In this document: positions 1 through 8,086 of the stretch, in pieces
Layout of the letters: each line of letters starts with the position of its first letter
Position numbering within the stretch: the first letter of the stretch is position 1
Assembly (NCBI GenBank): GCA_023416655.1
Contig: JAEZHK010000061.1
Coordinates: 1 to 54,973, forward strand
Reading direction: 5' to 3'
Length of the DNA: 54,973 bases
From: Bacillota bacterium
GTDB taxonomy: Bacteria; Bacillota; Clostridia; Christensenellales; Aristaeellaceae
Position numbers and translations under genes: made by a program
Notes under the pieces: model-generated
What the model saw: the letters and a program-made list of their open reading frames with translations, nothing else
Told to the model about the DNA's origin: nothing
Database searches by the model: none

Positions 1-32
1 GGGGGGGCCCCCCCCGGGGGGGGGCCCCCCCC
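1..32. other. G/C homopolymer runs at window start
   Basis: The first 32 bases are four pure runs: G7, C8, G9, C8. They form a self-complementary block unlike anything else in the window and probably reflect an assembly or base-calling artefact at a contig end. Bases 33-173 hold no gene I can support. The only structure there is a 12-bp palindrome, GACCCGCGGGTC, at 53-64, followed on the minus strand by TTTC, which might end the sugar operon that stops at 174. Confidence 0.7.
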
Positions 33-173
33 GCCGCGCTCCGTTTCAGAAAGACCCGCGGGTCCGAGGAGGGCAGGCCCACGCGGTCAAAGATCCGTTG
101 TTTACGCTATTTGATGCCCGATGAAGCGCTTCCGGCAGGCGGGACAACGATATGCCCGGCACACACAGTCAAG

Positions 174-1025
174 TCAGTTCTTCATGCCTGTCATGACGAT
201 GCCTTCCACGAAGTACTTCTGGCAGACCAGGTACACGAAGATGCCCGGCACAATGGACATGCAGGTGGAGGCCATGGCCAGCTTCCAGTCCGTGCCATAG
301 GAGCCCGTGAACTTCTTAAGCCCGAGGGCGATGGTGTACTGTTTGGCGTCGGAGATGTACACCGTCTGCTGGAGCACGTCGTTCCAGATGCCGATGAAGA
401 TGAAGAGCGCCACCACGATGATGGCCGGTTTGATGGAGGGCACCAGGATCTGCAATAGGATGCGCACCCTGCCCGCGCCGTCGATCTTCGCGGCCTCGTC
501 CAACTCCCGGGGGACGGACATGATGAACTGGCGGATCAGGAAGATGTTGAAGGCGCCGCCGCCGGTCAGGTAGGGCAGGATCATCGGCCAGTAGGTGTCT
601 CCAAGGCCCAGAAAGCGGATCCACCCGATGTAGAGCGGGATCAGCGTGACGATCGGCGGCAATAGGAGCGACGCGATGCACAGCCCGAACACGAAGCTGC
701 GTCCGCGGAAGTACAGCCGCGCGAAAGAATACCCGCACATCACCGCCGTGACCGTGCCAAAGACCACGCAGGGCGTTACGATGGTCATGGTGTTGACAAA
801 GTAGTCGAAGAACGTGAAGACCTTGAGGGCCTCGGGGTAATTCTCAAACAGCCAGCGGCTGGGCAGCAGGTTCAAAGAGCCGATCTCGGGGTTCGTCATC
901 AGCGAGGAGCGGAAAATCCACCACAGGGGAAACAGGGCGAGCGCCGCGAACAGGGCGATGAGCGCCAGCGAGATCATGTCGGCGATTGCCTCTCTGCGCT
1001 TTTTGCTCTGGATGCCGCCGTGCAT
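174..1025 (-). CDS. Carbohydrate ABC transporter permease, MalG/LacG type
   Basis: Inner component of a sugar importer, 283 residues with about six membrane segments. The cytoplasmic coupling loop is present as ELDEAAKIDGAG, the EAA motif that docks on the ATPase. It is the last gene of the GH127/LacI-linked operon. I start at the ATG at 1025 rather than the GTG at 1028. The ATG overlaps the stop of the upstream permease as TGATG and has GGGGGG seven bases before it, so translational coupling is likely. No ATPase gene lies in the operon, so a shared MsmK/UgpC-type ATPase encoded elsewhere must energise it (inference from the family). Substrate is inferred from the neighbouring arabinofuranosidase. 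Confidence 0.93.
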   Translation of the reverse strand: MHGGIQSKKRREAIADMISLALIALFAALALFPLWWIFRSSLMTNPEIGSLNLLPSRWLFENYPEALKVFTFFDYFVNTMTIVTPCVVFGTVTAVMCGYSFARLYFRGRSFVFGLCIASLLLPPIVTLIPLYIGWIRFLGLGDTYWPMILPYLTGGGAFNIFLIRQFIMSVPRELDEAAKIDGAGRVRILLQILVPSIKPAIIVVALFIFIGIWNDVLQQTVYISDAKQYTIALGLKKFTGSYGTDWKLAMASTCMSIVPGIFVYLVCQKYFVEGIVMTGMKN

Positions 1026-1945
1026 CACTTGTCCCCCCCTTCGTAGAACAGCCAGGACTTCGACGTGGCGAACAGGATCAGCGTGAACACGCCGATCATC
1101 AGAAAAAAGATGAAGGAGATCGTGCTGGCGTAGCTGAGGTCGTTGTTGATGAAGCCTGTGCGGTACATCAGAAAGGACATGAACGTGTACTCCGGATAGG
1201 TGGTGCGGTTGCTGCCCGCGTAGATGAGGGACGGCACCACCACCTGCATGTTGGCGATCAGGCTCATCAGAAGGTTGTAAAAGATGATCGGCGTCATGCA
1301 GGGGAAGGTGATATGGAGAAAGCGCTGCCAGCCGGAAGCGCCGTCGATTTCTGCCGCTTCATGGTACACGCGGGGCACGTTGCCAAGCCCCGCCAGGAAG
1401 ATGACGATCAGGTTGCCGCAGCCCCACACCGCGATGATTGCGAGGGACGGGATGATGTACTTGGAATCGGCCAGGAAGCCGACCTTCTGGATGCCGTTTG
1501 CGGCCAGGATCGCGTTGAACACGCCGAAGTCCGGGTTGTACAGGAGCGCCCAGCTCATGTACACCGCCATGGCGGGGATGATGTAGGGAACGTAGAAAAC
1601 CGCCCGGAAAAAGCCCCTGGCGGGCACCTTGCGGTTTAGAAGCATCGCGACCGACAGCGAGTAGAACATGCTGACGAGTACGCTGAGCACCGCGTAGTAA
1701 ACCGTCACCTTCATGGAGGTGTAGAAGAAGATGTCCTTTGTAAAGAGGCGGATGTAGTTGTTCAGGCCGATAAACAGCGGCTTTGGCATGATGGCCGTCC
1801 ACTTGAAAAACGAAAGCACGAACACCGCGATCAGCGGCAGATAGGTGATGAACGTGAGCCCCAGAAAGGCGGGGATCAGGAACAGCTTTGCCGCGCGCGC
1901 TTCCTGGCGCGCCATTTTGGACATGGGTTTGGCTTGCCGCGCCAT
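1025..1945 (-). CDS. Carbohydrate ABC transporter permease, MalF/UgpA type
   Basis: Second permease of the sugar importer, 306 residues with about six membrane segments and a charged cytoplasmic N-terminus. The EAA loop reads YHEAAEIDGASGWQRF. The start at 1945 is chosen because AGGAGG lies seven bases upstream; the upstream in-frame codons encode no conserved sequence. It sits between the binding protein (69 bp upstream) and the MalG-type permease (overlapping stop and start). It should form a heterodimer with that permease and take sugar from the binding protein encoded at 2015-3346. Confidence 0.93.
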   Translation of the reverse strand: MARQAKPMSKMARQEARAAKLFLIPAFLGLTFITYLPLIAVFVLSFFKWTAIMPKPLFIGLNNYIRLFTKDIFFYTSMKVTVYYAVLSVLVSMFYSLSVAMLLNRKVPARGFFRAVFYVPYIIPAMAVYMSWALLYNPDFGVFNAILAANGIQKVGFLADSKYIIPSLAIIAVWGCGNLIVIFLAGLGNVPRVYHEAAEIDGASGWQRFLHITFPCMTPIIFYNLLMSLIANMQVVVPSLIYAGSNRTTYPEYTFMSFLMYRTGFINNDLSYASTISFIFFLMIGVFTLILFATSKSWLFYEGGDK

Positions 1946-2014
1946 GTCGGCACCTCCTCTGTCGTAGGGCTCCGCCCGCATTTGCGGGCGGAGCCCAGGG
2001 GGATTGAGCCGAAA

Positions 2015-3346
2015 TCAGTTGCCCTGGTTGGCGGCCTTCAGCACTTCGATGTTCTGCGGGATGACGTCGGCCACCTTGGCGTTGCCGCTCCAGCAGGGCG
2101 CGAGGATCGTGCTGAGCGCGTCGTTGAACAGGTTGGTGTTGTTGACCCAGTACCAGGAGGCGGGCCGCGCGTTGTTCATGGCGTAGTCCACGACCGCGGA
2201 CTTGTACTCATCATAGGGCGGGAAGTTCGGGTTGTCAACCCACTTGTGGGTCAGCGCCTCGTCAGTGTAGTAGCTGGACAGAACCGGCATCCAGATGCCG
2301 CTCTGGATCAGGCCCCAGGAGTTCTCTTCCTTGGCGTACCACTTGAGCCACGCCATGGCCTCCTCCGGGTGCTGGCTGGTCGCGAACGCCACGTTGACGC
2401 CGCCGGTATTCAGGGTGACCTTGTCCTTCATATAGGGCAGCACGCCGACGCCGTAGTCCAGGCCGTCGGTCTCGCGGGCTTTGCCCAACCACACGCCGAT
2501 GGACCACTGGCCGTTGATGTACATGGCGCAGTTGCCGGGGACCAGGTCCTGATCGATGGTGGTGGCGGTGTTGGTGCCGTACTGGGGCGCGACGTGGTGC
2601 ACCAGCGAAAGGTCCGCGATGCGCTGCAAGCCCTCCATCGCCTCGGGGCTGTCGATGGTGACGTTGCCGTCCTTGTCGTACCAGGCGCCTCCGTTCATGA
2701 CGGACCAGGTCTCAAGCTGCCAGAAGTCGGGGCAGAGCATGACGCCGTAGCGCTTGATGTTGTTGGGGTCAAAGTCGGGGGACTTGGCGTTGTTGCCGTT
2801 CGCGTCCAGCGTCATCTGCTTGGCCACGTCCACGAAGGTGTCCCAGTCCCAGGCCGCGTCGGCGCTGGCGGGGGGCGGCGTGACGCCCGCATCCTTGAAG
2901 GCCTTGCGGTCGTAGAAGGTCAAAAGCACTTCGTTGGCCACGGAATAGCCGACGGGCTTGCCCTCAAAGGTGAAGGCGAGACTGTCCAGCGGCTTGGCCT
3001 CGTCGGCGCCATACATGTTGCTCACGTCCGCCAGCATGCCCTGGGATGCCCACATGAGCACCGCGTCCTCGGCCATGATGCCGCTGTCGGGCAGGTTGTT
3101 GCCGGCCGCGCGGGTGTTCAGGGTGCCTACGTAGTCGGCGCGGTCGATCTGGACGAGTTCGACGTGGATCTTGTCCTGTTCGCTCTCGAACTTGTTGACG
3201 GTCTCCTGCAGCACGCGGAGCTCTTCGTCATCGCCCCACATGGAGTAGGTGATGGTGACGCGGCCCTCGGCCAGCGCCGTCAGGCCCGAAACCAACGACA
3301 GCAGCATGGCCAGCACGATCACGAGGCTCAGAATTCCCTTCTTCAT
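2015..3346 (-). CDS. Extracellular sugar-binding protein of ABC transporter
   Basis: Family 1 (MalE-like) solute-binding protein, 443 residues. The start at 3346 has GGGGAGGA upstream and gives a clear signal peptide, MKKGILSLVIVLAMLLSL, ending near ALA-EG. There is no cysteine in or near the cleavage region, so the protein lacks the lipobox that normally tethers binding proteins of Gram-positive bacteria. The mature part begins with the usual short strand VTITYSMWG and contains the central motif GGAWYDKDGNVTIDSPEAMEG typical of the family in part. The gene lies 13 bp after the GH127 gene and 69 bp before the MalF-type permease. Likely ligand: an arabinose-containing oligosaccharide (inference from neighbours). 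Confidence 0.93.
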   Translation of the reverse strand: MKKGILSLVIVLAMLLSLVSGLTALAEGRVTITYSMWGDDEELRVLQETVNKFESEQDKIHVELVQIDRADYVGTLNTRAAGNNLPDSGIMAEDAVLMWASQGMLADVSNMYGADEAKPLDSLAFTFEGKPVGYSVANEVLLTFYDRKAFKDAGVTPPPASADAAWDWDTFVDVAKQMTLDANGNNAKSPDFDPNNIKRYGVMLCPDFWQLETWSVMNGGAWYDKDGNVTIDSPEAMEGLQRIADLSLVHHVAPQYGTNTATTIDQDLVPGNCAMYINGQWSIGVWLGKARETDGLDYGVGVLPYMKDKVTLNTGGVNVAFATSQHPEEAMAWLKWYAKEENSWGLIQSGIWMPVLSSYYTDEALTHKWVDNPNFPPYDEYKSAVVDYAMNNARPASWYWVNNTNLFNDALSTILAPCWSGNAKVADVIPQNIEVLKAANQGN

Positions 3347-3359
3347 AGCGCATCCTCCC

Positions 3360-5291
3360 CTATTTTTCGTGCGCGTCCGCGCACGATTGAACCCCAAGGT
3401 AGACCCGCATCTCCCCTTCGCCCCGGTTGGCCCACAGGAAGTACGGGATCAGATGGATGTCCGCCGCTTCCCACCGGGGAAGCCCGTCCTGGTAGAGCGC
3501 ATCCGGATCCTTGTAAACCGCTCTGTAGCCGCGTGTTTCAAGCGCGATGGTCCCTCCGCCTGAAAAGGCTTCCTCCTCCGTGAAAAGAGCATTCTCCGGC
3601 AGCCTCAGGCAGGCGACGCCTGCCCCATTATCGGCCTGTTCCGCGCAGTACACCAGCGGTCCGCGCATGACGACCGCCTTGCCCACGTTGTCCGCCACCC
3701 TGGGGTGGGATACCACGTAGCGCGGCTTCAGGTCGTAGTTGACATCCACGACGTCGCCCGGGTTGAGGCCCATAAGCTTCAAGTAACCGTCTTCCGCCGC
3801 CGGTTCCGCTACCACTCCATTGATCTTGACCGACAGGATGGGCGCGAGCTTACCCTGCCGAATCTCCAGGTTCTGCGTCCGCCACTCGACCGTGATGCGC
3901 AGTTCTCCGCCGAAGGGGTACTGCGTATCGAGCTGCGCCGCGAAGCGTTCGGTCCGGATGCGGGCGGCGAGCGGAATGTGCACGTACAGCGTATCCCCGT
4001 CCGCGCCGAAGGCGTATCCGCCCATCGACATGATGGTCCGAGCGATGTTGGTGGGGCAGCAGGCCACGTCGTACCACTTCTGTCGCACCAGCTTCACGTG
4101 TTCGAAGCCGGGGTTGCCGTGGCAGACGTGCGGGTCGGCCGAGAGCGGCCCCACGTAGAAGAACTCCTTGCCCGTCAGCGAGATGCCGCCCAGCACCCGG
4201 TTGAAGAACGCCCGCTCCACCGTATCGTAGAATGCGCCCTCCCCCGTCAGGGCCGCCATGCGTGACGCGAACATCATCAGCGCGACCGACGCGCAGCTCT
4301 CGCAGTACATGGTGTCGTTGGGCAGGTCGTAGTCCACGGTGAAGCTCTCGCCACACTGGGTGGAACCCACGCCGCCGGTGACGTACATGCGGCGGTTGGT
4401 GACGCTCTCGTAAAGCGCGCCGCACGCCTTGCGCAGCGCCTCGTTATCGGTGAGCCTCGCCAGATCCGCCATCGCGCTGTACATGTACAGCGCGCGCACC
4501 GCGTGCCCGTCCGCTTCGGTCTGATGGACCGGCTTCAGGTGGGTTTGCGCGTAGGTGAGCTTGTCGATCACGGGGAGGTTGAAAATGTCCTTGTACCCGG
4601 GGCGCGTCCGCTCGATCTCGAAGTAGCGCGGTTCACGCCCGCGCTGCGCGATAAAGTAATCCGCCAGTTTCAGGTAGGCCTCGTTTCCCGTCGCCCGGTA
4701 CAGCTTGACCAGCCCGACCTCGACTTCCTGATGGCCCGGGTAGCCGGGAATCTGCCCCTCGCCCGTCCCGAAGACGCGCACCAGATAGTCCGCGAAGCGG
4801 CAGGCCGTGTTCAGAATGAAGCGCTTGCCCGTTGCGTGGAAGTAGGCCGTCGCGGCCTCGAAAAAATGGCCTGCGCAGTAGAGCTCATGCCCCTGCTGCA
4901 GCGTGGTGAACCTGCCCGACGGCTCCTTGATTGTATAATAGGTATTGATGTAGCCGTCCGCACCCTGCGCCTGGGCGATCAGGCTGCAGGCCTCGTCGGC
5001 GAGCGCCTCCATCTCCCGGTCCCGGAACACCTCGATGCAATAGGCGGTGGCCTCCAGCCATTTGTACAGGTCGCTGTCTTGAAACACCATGCCGTAGTGC
5101 TCGCCCTTAGAAAGGCCCGCGGCGATCCGGAAGTTTTCGATGCAGTGGCTTCGGGCAGCCCCCTCGACGCGGTCGTTCAGGGCCTGCCACTGATAGTCCA
5201 CCACCTGCTCTTTGACGAGCCTTTGCATCCGACGCATGATGCCGTCCGTAAGCTCAACATTCTTCAGGGGCAATGGTTCCACATGCTTCAT
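3360..5291 (-). CDS. GH127 family beta-L-arabinofuranosidase-like glycosidase
   Basis: 643 residues, full length for GH127 (former DUF1680). The characterised member, HypBA1 of Bifidobacterium longum, uses a cysteine nucleophile held by zinc, with Glu338, Cys340, Cys417 and Cys418. The same set is visible here as Glu331 and Cys333 in CESCAS and the Cys411-Cys412 pair in CCPTNIAR, with nearly the same spacing, so Cys411 is the expected nucleophile. There is no signal peptide, so it acts in the cytoplasm on imported oligosaccharides. It is the first gene of the operon, directly behind a consensus promoter and LacI-type operator, and is followed by the importer genes. Beta-L-arabinofuranosidase activity is likely; other L-arabinose-related specificities are possible. 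Confidence 0.93.
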   Translation of the reverse strand: MKHVEPLPLKNVELTDGIMRRMQRLVKEQVVDYQWQALNDRVEGAARSHCIENFRIAAGLSKGEHYGMVFQDSDLYKWLEATAYCIEVFRDREMEALADEACSLIAQAQGADGYINTYYTIKEPSGRFTTLQQGHELYCAGHFFEAATAYFHATGKRFILNTACRFADYLVRVFGTGEGQIPGYPGHQEVEVGLVKLYRATGNEAYLKLADYFIAQRGREPRYFEIERTRPGYKDIFNLPVIDKLTYAQTHLKPVHQTEADGHAVRALYMYSAMADLARLTDNEALRKACGALYESVTNRRMYVTGGVGSTQCGESFTVDYDLPNDTMYCESCASVALMMFASRMAALTGEGAFYDTVERAFFNRVLGGISLTGKEFFYVGPLSADPHVCHGNPGFEHVKLVRQKWYDVACCPTNIARTIMSMGGYAFGADGDTLYVHIPLAARIRTERFAAQLDTQYPFGGELRITVEWRTQNLEIRQGKLAPILSVKINGVVAEPAAEDGYLKLMGLNPGDVVDVNYDLKPRYVVSHPRVADNVGKAVVMRGPLVYCAEQADNGAGVACLRLPENALFTEEEAFSGGGTIALETRGYRAVYKDPDALYQDGLPRWEAADIHLIPYFLWANRGEGEMRVYLGVQSCADAHEK

Positions 5292-5387
5292 ACTTCATCC
5301 GCCTTGCGTATGTTTTCACGCCCTGAATCCAAAGTCGGTCAACGGGGCTGTTGTATCGGAACCTGCAAAACGACGGAAGAATGAGAT

Positions 5388-5410
5388 TTAATCGATTAAC
5401 CGTTTACGGC
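5388..5410. promoter_or_regulatory. LacI-type operator 1
   Basis: A perfect 12-bp palindrome, TTAATCGATTAA (5388-5399), overlaps a half-palindromic site that reads CGTAAACGGTTAA on the minus strand. The latter matches the second operator at 5551-5567 (GGTAAACGTTTAA). It covers the expected transcription start of the minus-strand sugar operon, just downstream of its -10 box, which fits repression by the LacI-family protein encoded at 5623. Confidence 0.7.
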
Positions 5411-5414
5411 TAGG

Positions 5415-5443
5415 ATTATAGCAGCATGGATGCTGATTGTCAA
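5415..5443 (-). promoter_or_regulatory. Consensus sigma-A promoter of the GH127/ABC operon
   Basis: On the minus strand TTGACA (5443-5438) is followed by a 17-bp spacer and a perfect TATAAT (5420-5415). The expected start of transcription is near 5408, inside operator 1. A perfect promoter under a bound repressor is the normal design for an inducible sugar operon. Confidence 0.85.
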
Positions 5444-5513
5444 CACCATTTTTCACATATTTGCTTATTTACTTGTCAACATGGTTATTTTTGCAGCATA
5501 TCACCGAATGCTA

Positions 5514-5542
5514 TTGACAGAAAGCGCATGTACGGCTATCCT
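5514..5542 (+). promoter_or_regulatory. Promoter of the LacI-family regulator gene
   Basis: TTGACA (5514-5519), 17-bp spacer, TATCCT (5537-5542). The predicted transcription start falls at about 5549, at the edge of operator 2, so the regulator probably controls its own gene. Confidence 0.7.
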
Positions 5543-5550
5543 ATTCATAT

Positions 5551-5567
5551 AGGTAAACGTTTAAAAC
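5551..5567. promoter_or_regulatory. LacI-type operator 2
   Basis: Contains the palindrome TAAACGTTTA (5554-5563), with the CG centre typical of LacI-family operators. Shares GTAAACG and TTWA with operator 1. It lies just after the -10 box of the regulator promoter and about 150 bp from operator 1, a distance that would also permit looping. Confidence 0.7.
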
Positions 5568-5622
5568 ATCCTACAAGAGCTATGAGGCTGCGCAGGGCGT
5601 CGGTCAAGCGGGAGATGACGAT

Positions 5623-6660
5623 ATGGCAACGATGAAGGAGATCGCCGCGCTGTCCGGAGTGTCGGTCGCGACCGTTTCCCATGTCCTGAGCGGCAAAAAA
5701 AACGTCAACGCCGCCACGCGCGACCGCGTTCTGAAGGCGGTCGACCTGACCAACTACAAACTGAACACCATCGCGCAATCCCTCAGGATGAACAAGACGC
5801 ACATCATCGGCGTCCTGGTCGAAGACATCTGCGGCCTGCCAGTGCCGGAAATCGTCGACGGCATCAACCAGTCCCTCGAGGAGAGCGGCTATCAGGTGCT
5901 CCTGATCAACCTCAGGCTGCTGCAAAAGCTGTACAATCAATACGAACAGCTCAGCCACTATATCGATACCTTCAGCCAGGGCATGCAGCTTCTCGAGGAA
6001 GCGCGCGTGGACGGCATCATCTACGTCGCGATGCATGACCGGAGAATCGACGGCGTGCATCAGCCCGTCAACATCCCGATGGTGTACGCCTATGCCGACA
6101 GCGGCGACCCCGACAGCGTCTCCGTCTCTTACGATAACGTCCACAGCGCCTTTGAGGCGACCCGCCTTTTGATCCGGCAGAATCACAGGCGAATCGCGCT
6201 GATTGCCGGGCATCCAAACTCCGCGGCGGCCAAGGAGCGGCTCATCGGTTACCGCACGGCGATGGACGGGGCGGGCCTGCGTGTACCATCGGAGTACATC
6301 CGCTGGGGGGACTGGGAATACCACAGCGGGGAGGAGCAGACGGACGCGCTTCTCTCCCTCGCGATCCCGCCGACGGCGATCTTCGCCATGAACGATCCGA
6401 TGGCGGCGGGCTGCTACGCATCCATCGCGCGCCGAGGGCTGACGATCCCGTCGGACATCTCGGTCGTCGGTTTCGACAACCGGGAGGTCGCCTCCTGCCT
6501 CTACCCCGGGCTCACGACCGTCGCACTGCCCAACAAGCAGATCGGCATCATCGCAGTCAAGCACCTCCTGCAGCGCCTGAGCGGTCAGCCGGGCGTGCCC
6601 GCGCGCACCACGCTGCCCTGCAGCATCATCCAGCGAAGCTCCACCGCGCCGCTGGCGTAG
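5623..6660 (+). CDS. LacI-family transcriptional regulator
   Basis: 345 residues, standard length. The N-terminal helix-turn-helix reads MKEIAALSGVSVATVSHVLS, followed by the hinge helix region (LNTIAQSLRMNKTH). Residues from about 60 onward form a periplasmic-binding-protein-like sensor domain ending in VVGFDNREVASCLYPGLTTV, the usual effector-domain signature. It is transcribed away from the GH127/ABC operon, and two matching operators sit at both promoters. It is therefore very likely the local repressor, released by a sugar from the arabinoside substrate, and autoregulated. GGGAG precedes the ATG at a normal distance. Confidence 0.95.
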   Translation: MATMKEIAALSGVSVATVSHVLSGKKNVNAATRDRVLKAVDLTNYKLNTIAQSLRMNKTHIIGVLVEDICGLPVPEIVDGINQSLEESGYQVLLINLRLLQKLYNQYEQLSHYIDTFSQGMQLLEEARVDGIIYVAMHDRRIDGVHQPVNIPMVYAYADSGDPDSVSVSYDNVHSAFEATRLLIRQNHRRIALIAGHPNSAAAKERLIGYRTAMDGAGLRVPSEYIRWGDWEYHSGEEQTDALLSLAIPPTAIFAMNDPMAAGCYASIARRGLTIPSDISVVGFDNREVASCLYPGLTTVALPNKQIGIIAVKHLLQRLSGQPGVPARTTLPCSIIQRSSTAPLA

Positions 6661-6688
6661 CGTTGAAACGACAAATCAGGACACAAAA

Positions 6689-6718
6689 GCCCGGGACCTC
6701 CGAGCGGAAGTCCCGGGC
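6689..6718. terminator. Bidirectional hairpin terminator
   Basis: Stem GCCCGGGAC (6689-6697) pairs with GTCCCGGGC (6710-6718). On the minus strand it is followed by TTTTGTGT, so it works best for the D-cysteine desulfhydrase-like gene ending at 6769; it also lies just after the regulator stop at 6660. Confidence 0.8.
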
Positions 6719-6768
6719 CAGTTTCTTAAAAGAATCTACGCGCATGGTCCCGCACGGTCGGAGGCGTT

Positions 6769-7830
6769 TCAGGCCTCCTCGGTGAGCGCGCCCAGGATCT
6801 CCCGCTCCGCGAACAGCGCCGTCGCGCCGCCGGTGTGCCAGAAGACCACCGTGCTGCCCGGCTCTACCGCGCCGGAACGGACATTCCCCAGAAGCCCCGC
6901 GAACCCCTTGCCCGTGTAGACTGGGTCGATCAGCAGCCCTTCCGCACGCGCCAAGAGGCGGATGGCTTCGGTGGACGCCTCGTTCGGCTTTTCGTAGCCG
7001 GGCCCAAAGTAGCCGCGGTCCACGTGAAAATCGCTCAAATCCACCCGCTCGCCGCTGCCCAGCCACGCAAGGCTCTCATTGGCGAGCTTCGCGCAGTTCG
7101 CCTCATAATCGGGTTTTTTGTCGCTCACCGCAATGGCGGTGATTTTCACATCCGATTGCGCCAGTTTCCGCCCCGCCACGAGGCCGGAGAGCGTCCCGCC
7201 CGTGCCGGTCGCGGTGAAGAGGTGGTCCGGGCGGATGCCCGCCTCCCCGCACTGCGCGAGGAACTCGCAGAACCCGCCGACGAAGGCGGCGGAGCCGATG
7301 CAACTGGCGCCCCCCAGCGGGATGTCGTAGCAGCGGTGGCCTTCCGCCTCGAGCCGCGCCGCGTGCGCCTTGCCCATCTGAAAGCAGCGCGCCTCGGTTT
7401 CGGCCTCGGTCTCGCCGCCCTCCCCCTTGACGATGTGCACTTCGGCGCCCAGGATGCGGTCCAGCAGCATGTTGGAGCGCACGTCCCGCTCGTCCGGCTC
7501 CACATAGGCGTTGAGGTATAAGATGGGGTTCAGGCCCAGCCGGCGGCAGGCGGTGACGGTCTGCATCGCGTGGTTGGACTGGGTCGCACCGTAGGTGAAC
7601 ACCGTGTCGCAGCCCGTGGCTACGGCGTCTCCCATCAGGTATTCGAGCTTTCGGATCTTGTTGCCGCCGAAGAGGCTCATGCCTGAAAAGTCGTCCCGCT
7701 TGATGAACAGCTGGATGCCCAACATCCTGGACAGGTTCTCCAGCTTGTGCAGCGGCGTCGGAAAAAAGCCAAGCCTCGCGCGCGGCTTTCGCTCCATCAG
7801 AGCCAGCACGCCCTCCAGCATCCAATCCAT
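6769..7830 (-). CDS. D-cysteine desulfhydrase / ACC deaminase family PLP enzyme
   Basis: 353 residues of the fold-type II PLP family that includes DcyD and 1-aminocyclopropane-1-carboxylate deaminase. The PLP lysine lies in GGNKIRKLEYL, and the substrate loop YGATQSNHAMQT and the phosphate-binding TGTGGTLSG are present. Such enzymes deaminate D-cysteine to pyruvate, ammonia and sulfide; related members act on ACC or other D-amino acids, so the exact substrate is uncertain. The start at 7830 is chosen because GGAGGG lies seven bases upstream; codons further upstream encode nothing conserved. Single-gene unit with its own promoter and terminator. Confidence 0.88.
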   Translation of the reverse strand: MDWMLEGVLALMERKPRARLGFFPTPLHKLENLSRMLGIQLFIKRDDFSGMSLFGGNKIRKLEYLMGDAVATGCDTVFTYGATQSNHAMQTVTACRRLGLNPILYLNAYVEPDERDVRSNMLLDRILGAEVHIVKGEGGETEAETEARCFQMGKAHAARLEAEGHRCYDIPLGGASCIGSAAFVGGFCEFLAQCGEAGIRPDHLFTATGTGGTLSGLVAGRKLAQSDVKITAIAVSDKKPDYEANCAKLANESLAWLGSGERVDLSDFHVDRGYFGPGYEKPNEASTEAIRLLARAEGLLIDPVYTGKGFAGLLGNVRSGAVEPGSTVVFWHTGGATALFAEREILGALTEEA

Positions 7831-7913
7831 CCAGCATCCCTCCGGCAGATAAAATACGAAAGCGGCCCCGGCTCTCAGAACCCGCATTTCTTTCCAAACC
7901 AGCCCCGGAAATC

Positions 7914-7942
7914 ATTGTAATGCCCGCGCCGCGCGAAGTCAA
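7914..7942 (-). promoter_or_regulatory. Promoter of the desulfhydrase-like gene
   Basis: Minus strand TTGACT (7942-7937), 17-bp spacer, TACAAT (7919-7914), giving a leader of roughly 80 bases before the chosen start at 7830. Confidence 0.65.
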
Positions 7943-8086
7943 GGTGGCTCCGGCGCGCCGGTACGGAATATATTCTACGATAAATTGATGTTGCATGGAT
8001 GGTCTTTTACACCGGGATCACATGGACGTGGTATGATGCATAAAATGGTCTCTGCCCGAGAGGCGGGCGCGGAAAGGAAATGCAGG

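Noticed and set aside
1934..3583. Long open frame of 549 codons antisense to the sugar-binding protein gene (and similar long antisense frames over many genes)
   Set aside because: High GC makes long antisense frames common. Their translations are rich in Arg, His, Val and Gly without conserved motifs, and the opposite strand encodes clear families.
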